A stretch of DNA of 5,484 nt from Gammaproteobacteria bacterium (lineage in GTDB: Bacteria; Pseudomonadota; Gammaproteobacteria; Enterobacterales; Alteromonadaceae), in NCBI GenBank assembly GCA_023481025.1, contig JAMCWV010000005.1, positions 1 to 5,484 on the forward strand, read 5' to 3'. A program made the translations under genes and the position numbers. Below are positions 3,997 to 5,484 of this stretch, one piece after another. Below the pieces are notes generated by a model. The model had not been told where the DNA came from. It saw only the letters and a list, made by a program, of their open reading frames with translations, and did not search any database. The stretch's first letter is position 1. Each line of letters starts with the position of its first letter.

Positions 3997-5457
3997 TTAG
4001 TCGCCTTTACCTGATACGGGTGCATGAATCAGCTCAGTGCCATTCCAACAGCGCGTTTCCCGCATGGATGAAGGATTGGTACAACGAATTTCCGGCGTGT
4101 CCGGTGCTTTATCCGTAACACGCACCGCACCATCCTTGTTACGCACCAGGTCGAAGGCATCGTAGAGCTCGCCGGTCACCGTAAACGAGCGATAAGCCAG
4201 CGTGTCAGCAGTAAAGTCAATCACCTGAAACAACTGCACATCCTCGGCATTACGGTTCATCGACTGTTCCGCCTGTTCACTGACCAGATACATCTTCGGC
4301 CCAGCCACAGAAACCACGTACATCGGGCCACTCGCCTCAGGGTCTGCAGCCACACCAATATCATGTCCGCGGCCATAGGTGTGATCATGTCCTTGCAAGA
4401 CTAAATCAACACCAAGCTCTTCATACACCGGCTGCCAATAATTACGCAGTGGTGGGTTGTCACGCCCCAAAGACACCGAGAACATCGGGTGATGATGAAA
4501 TGCGATGGTCCATTTATTCGGGTTGTCAGCCAGGATTTCGCGCATCCAATCCGCTTGCAGGCGGGCTTTCTCATCGCTTTGCAATGCTTCTGTTGAATCC
4601 AGTGCAATGTACCGCACACCCTGGTAGTCAACGTAATACACAGTGTCTTGCAAACCTTCAGGTCCATTGTCCGCAACCTTGAATTGCGCTGGCCAGTGCT
4701 CGACCAAGTGGCGATACTCATGCTCATCCTCGACGAACTCGTGATTACCTGCTGCTGGCAGCTGACTCACCGACGCACCCATCCAGCCCGCTGAGTCAAA
4801 CCATTCACCCCATTCATCATCATGCACACCGTAGCGCGAGTTCACTAAGTCGCCGGCGTACAGCATCACTTTGGCCCGGGGCGCAGTGAGAATGGCTTCG
4901 CGCACCGTGCGTGAATAATGTGAGCGCACCGCATTTTGCGCATCACCGAAGTACAGTGCTGTGTAATCTGCAAATTCGGCGGCCGGCGTGCGAAACTGAT
5001 ACCAGTCACTCCAGGTGTTATCACCCGCTACCCGATACGCGTACAAAGTATCTGGCTGCAGTTCATCAAGAACCACCTGATGATGGTGGGCAACACCATT
5101 TTCAGTTTCCAGTACGTTATATTCACCGGTTACCTGATAGGCGGTTAAATGCAGTCCAGGGGTATTCTCCGCGCGGCTAATTTGTACAATTGAATGTTCT
5201 ACTGCACTATTGGTGCGCCAGCTCACGCTGTGTTCGGTGGCTGCATTCTGCCCAGGTAGCAATACCACTCGCTCTGGAAAACCGGAGACCTCATAACGCT
5301 TAACTCCGTCGGGAACCAGCGTGTTTGCTTCTGGATAATCCAGGCTTGCCGTTGCTGCAGTGGACACGAAAGCCGCCATGCATAGTCCAGATCTCAAGAA
5401 TACTCTGCGGGTACTACGTTGATGATTGCGCAACGTCGCTGTTTGTTTGTGGTACAT
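3997..5457 (-). CDS. Tat-exported purple-acid-phosphatase-like metallophosphoesterase
   Basis: The 486-residue product starts with a twin-arginine signal (STRRVFLRSG, residues 15-24, then a hydrophobic stretch and an Ala-rich cleavage region near ATA-S at 37/38). It should therefore be exported folded, with metals already bound. Residues 60-160 form a fibronectin-III-like domain typical of the purple acid phosphatase N-terminus. The catalytic domain shows all five metallophosphoesterase blocks: GDAQN (171-175), GDLVN (202-206), GNHE (237-240), HHHPMFS (321-327) and GHDHTY (356-361). A dinuclear metal centre is expected, hydrolysing phosphate esters in the periplasm or outside the cell, perhaps for phosphorus scavenging. 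The Tyr that follows the second block in true purple enzymes (GDxxY) is Asn here (N206). Two Cys near the C-terminus (C459, C470) could form a disulfide. The start is the only Met that keeps the whole Tat motif. AAGG lies 10 bases upstream, and CATAAT (5472-5477) is a possible -10. Confidence 0.9.
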   Translation of the reverse strand: MYHKQTATLRNHQRSTRRVFLRSGLCMAAFVSTAATASLDYPEANTLVPDGVKRYEVSGFPERVVLLPGQNAATEHSVSWRTNSAVEHSIVQISRAENTPGLHLTAYQVTGEYNVLETENGVAHHHQVVLDELQPDTLYAYRVAGDNTWSDWYQFRTPAAEFADYTALYFGDAQNAVRSHYSRTVREAILTAPRAKVMLYAGDLVNSRYGVHDDEWGEWFDSAGWMGASVSQLPAAGNHEFVEDEHEYRHLVEHWPAQFKVADNGPEGLQDTVYYVDYQGVRYIALDSTEALQSDEKARLQADWMREILADNPNKWTIAFHHHPMFSVSLGRDNPPLRNYWQPVYEELGVDLVLQGHDHTYGRGHDIGVAADPEASGPMYVVSVAGPKMYLVSEQAEQSMNRNAEDVQLFQVIDFTADTLAYRSFTVTGELYDAFDLVRNKDGAVRVTDKAPDTPEIRCTNPSSMRETRCWNGTELIHAPVSGKGD

Positions 5458-5484
5458 AGTCTCAGGGCCTTATTATGCTGATTA

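Noticed and set aside
4911..5180. + strand frames opposite the phosphatase N-terminal domain
   Set aside because: They are antisense to a gene with signal peptide and all catalytic motifs intact, and have no start signals of their own.

Overview
The window reads as ordinary chromosomal DNA of a free-living gammaproteobacterium, probably a marine one. The evidence is gene content (a DUF4442 hotdog protein, a THEM6-like thioesterase, an isopenicillin-N-synthase-family oxygenase and a Tat-exported metallophosphatase), mid-range base composition and a MetJ-type operator. MetJ is a gammaproteobacterial repressor present in enterics, Vibrio, Shewanella and Alteromonas relatives, so an Alteromonadales-like host is my best guess, with low confidence. 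I see no mobile element, CRISPR array, tRNA or rRNA.

Layout, left to right. (1) The 3' end of a DUF4442 hotdog gene (+) meets a polytopic DUF2306-like membrane protein gene (-) tail to tail, with a 4-base overlap. (2) The 253-base gap 1037-1289 has no convincing gene. It ends in a strong rho-independent terminator pointing to the + strand, although no + strand CDS lies before it, so a small RNA of about 117 nt is proposed. (3) A THEM6-like acyl-CoA thioesterase gene (-) lies at 1290-1841. (4) The divergent gap 1842-2093 carries a 13-nt palindrome and then three contiguous 8-bp met boxes (MetJ operator). A structured leader follows and leads into a small gene (+) for an unrecognised 133-residue protein with two CxxC pairs. 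(5) That gene overlaps the 3' end of a 2OG-Fe(II)/isopenicillin N synthase-family oxygenase gene (-) by 8 bases. (6) Divergent from the oxygenase is a 129-residue two-helix membrane protein gene (+) with a very basic tail. A 16-bp bidirectional terminator separates it from (7) a 486-residue Tat-exported purple-acid-phosphatase-like metallophosphoesterase gene (-), complete at the right edge.

The genes do not form one operon: strands alternate and most are monocistronic. The regulatory material is the most interesting part. It comprises a methionine-type operator in front of a gene of unknown function, an orphan terminator that implies a small RNA, and a perfect 17-nt palindrome inside the first codons of the DUF2306-like gene, which raises doubt about that gene's start.
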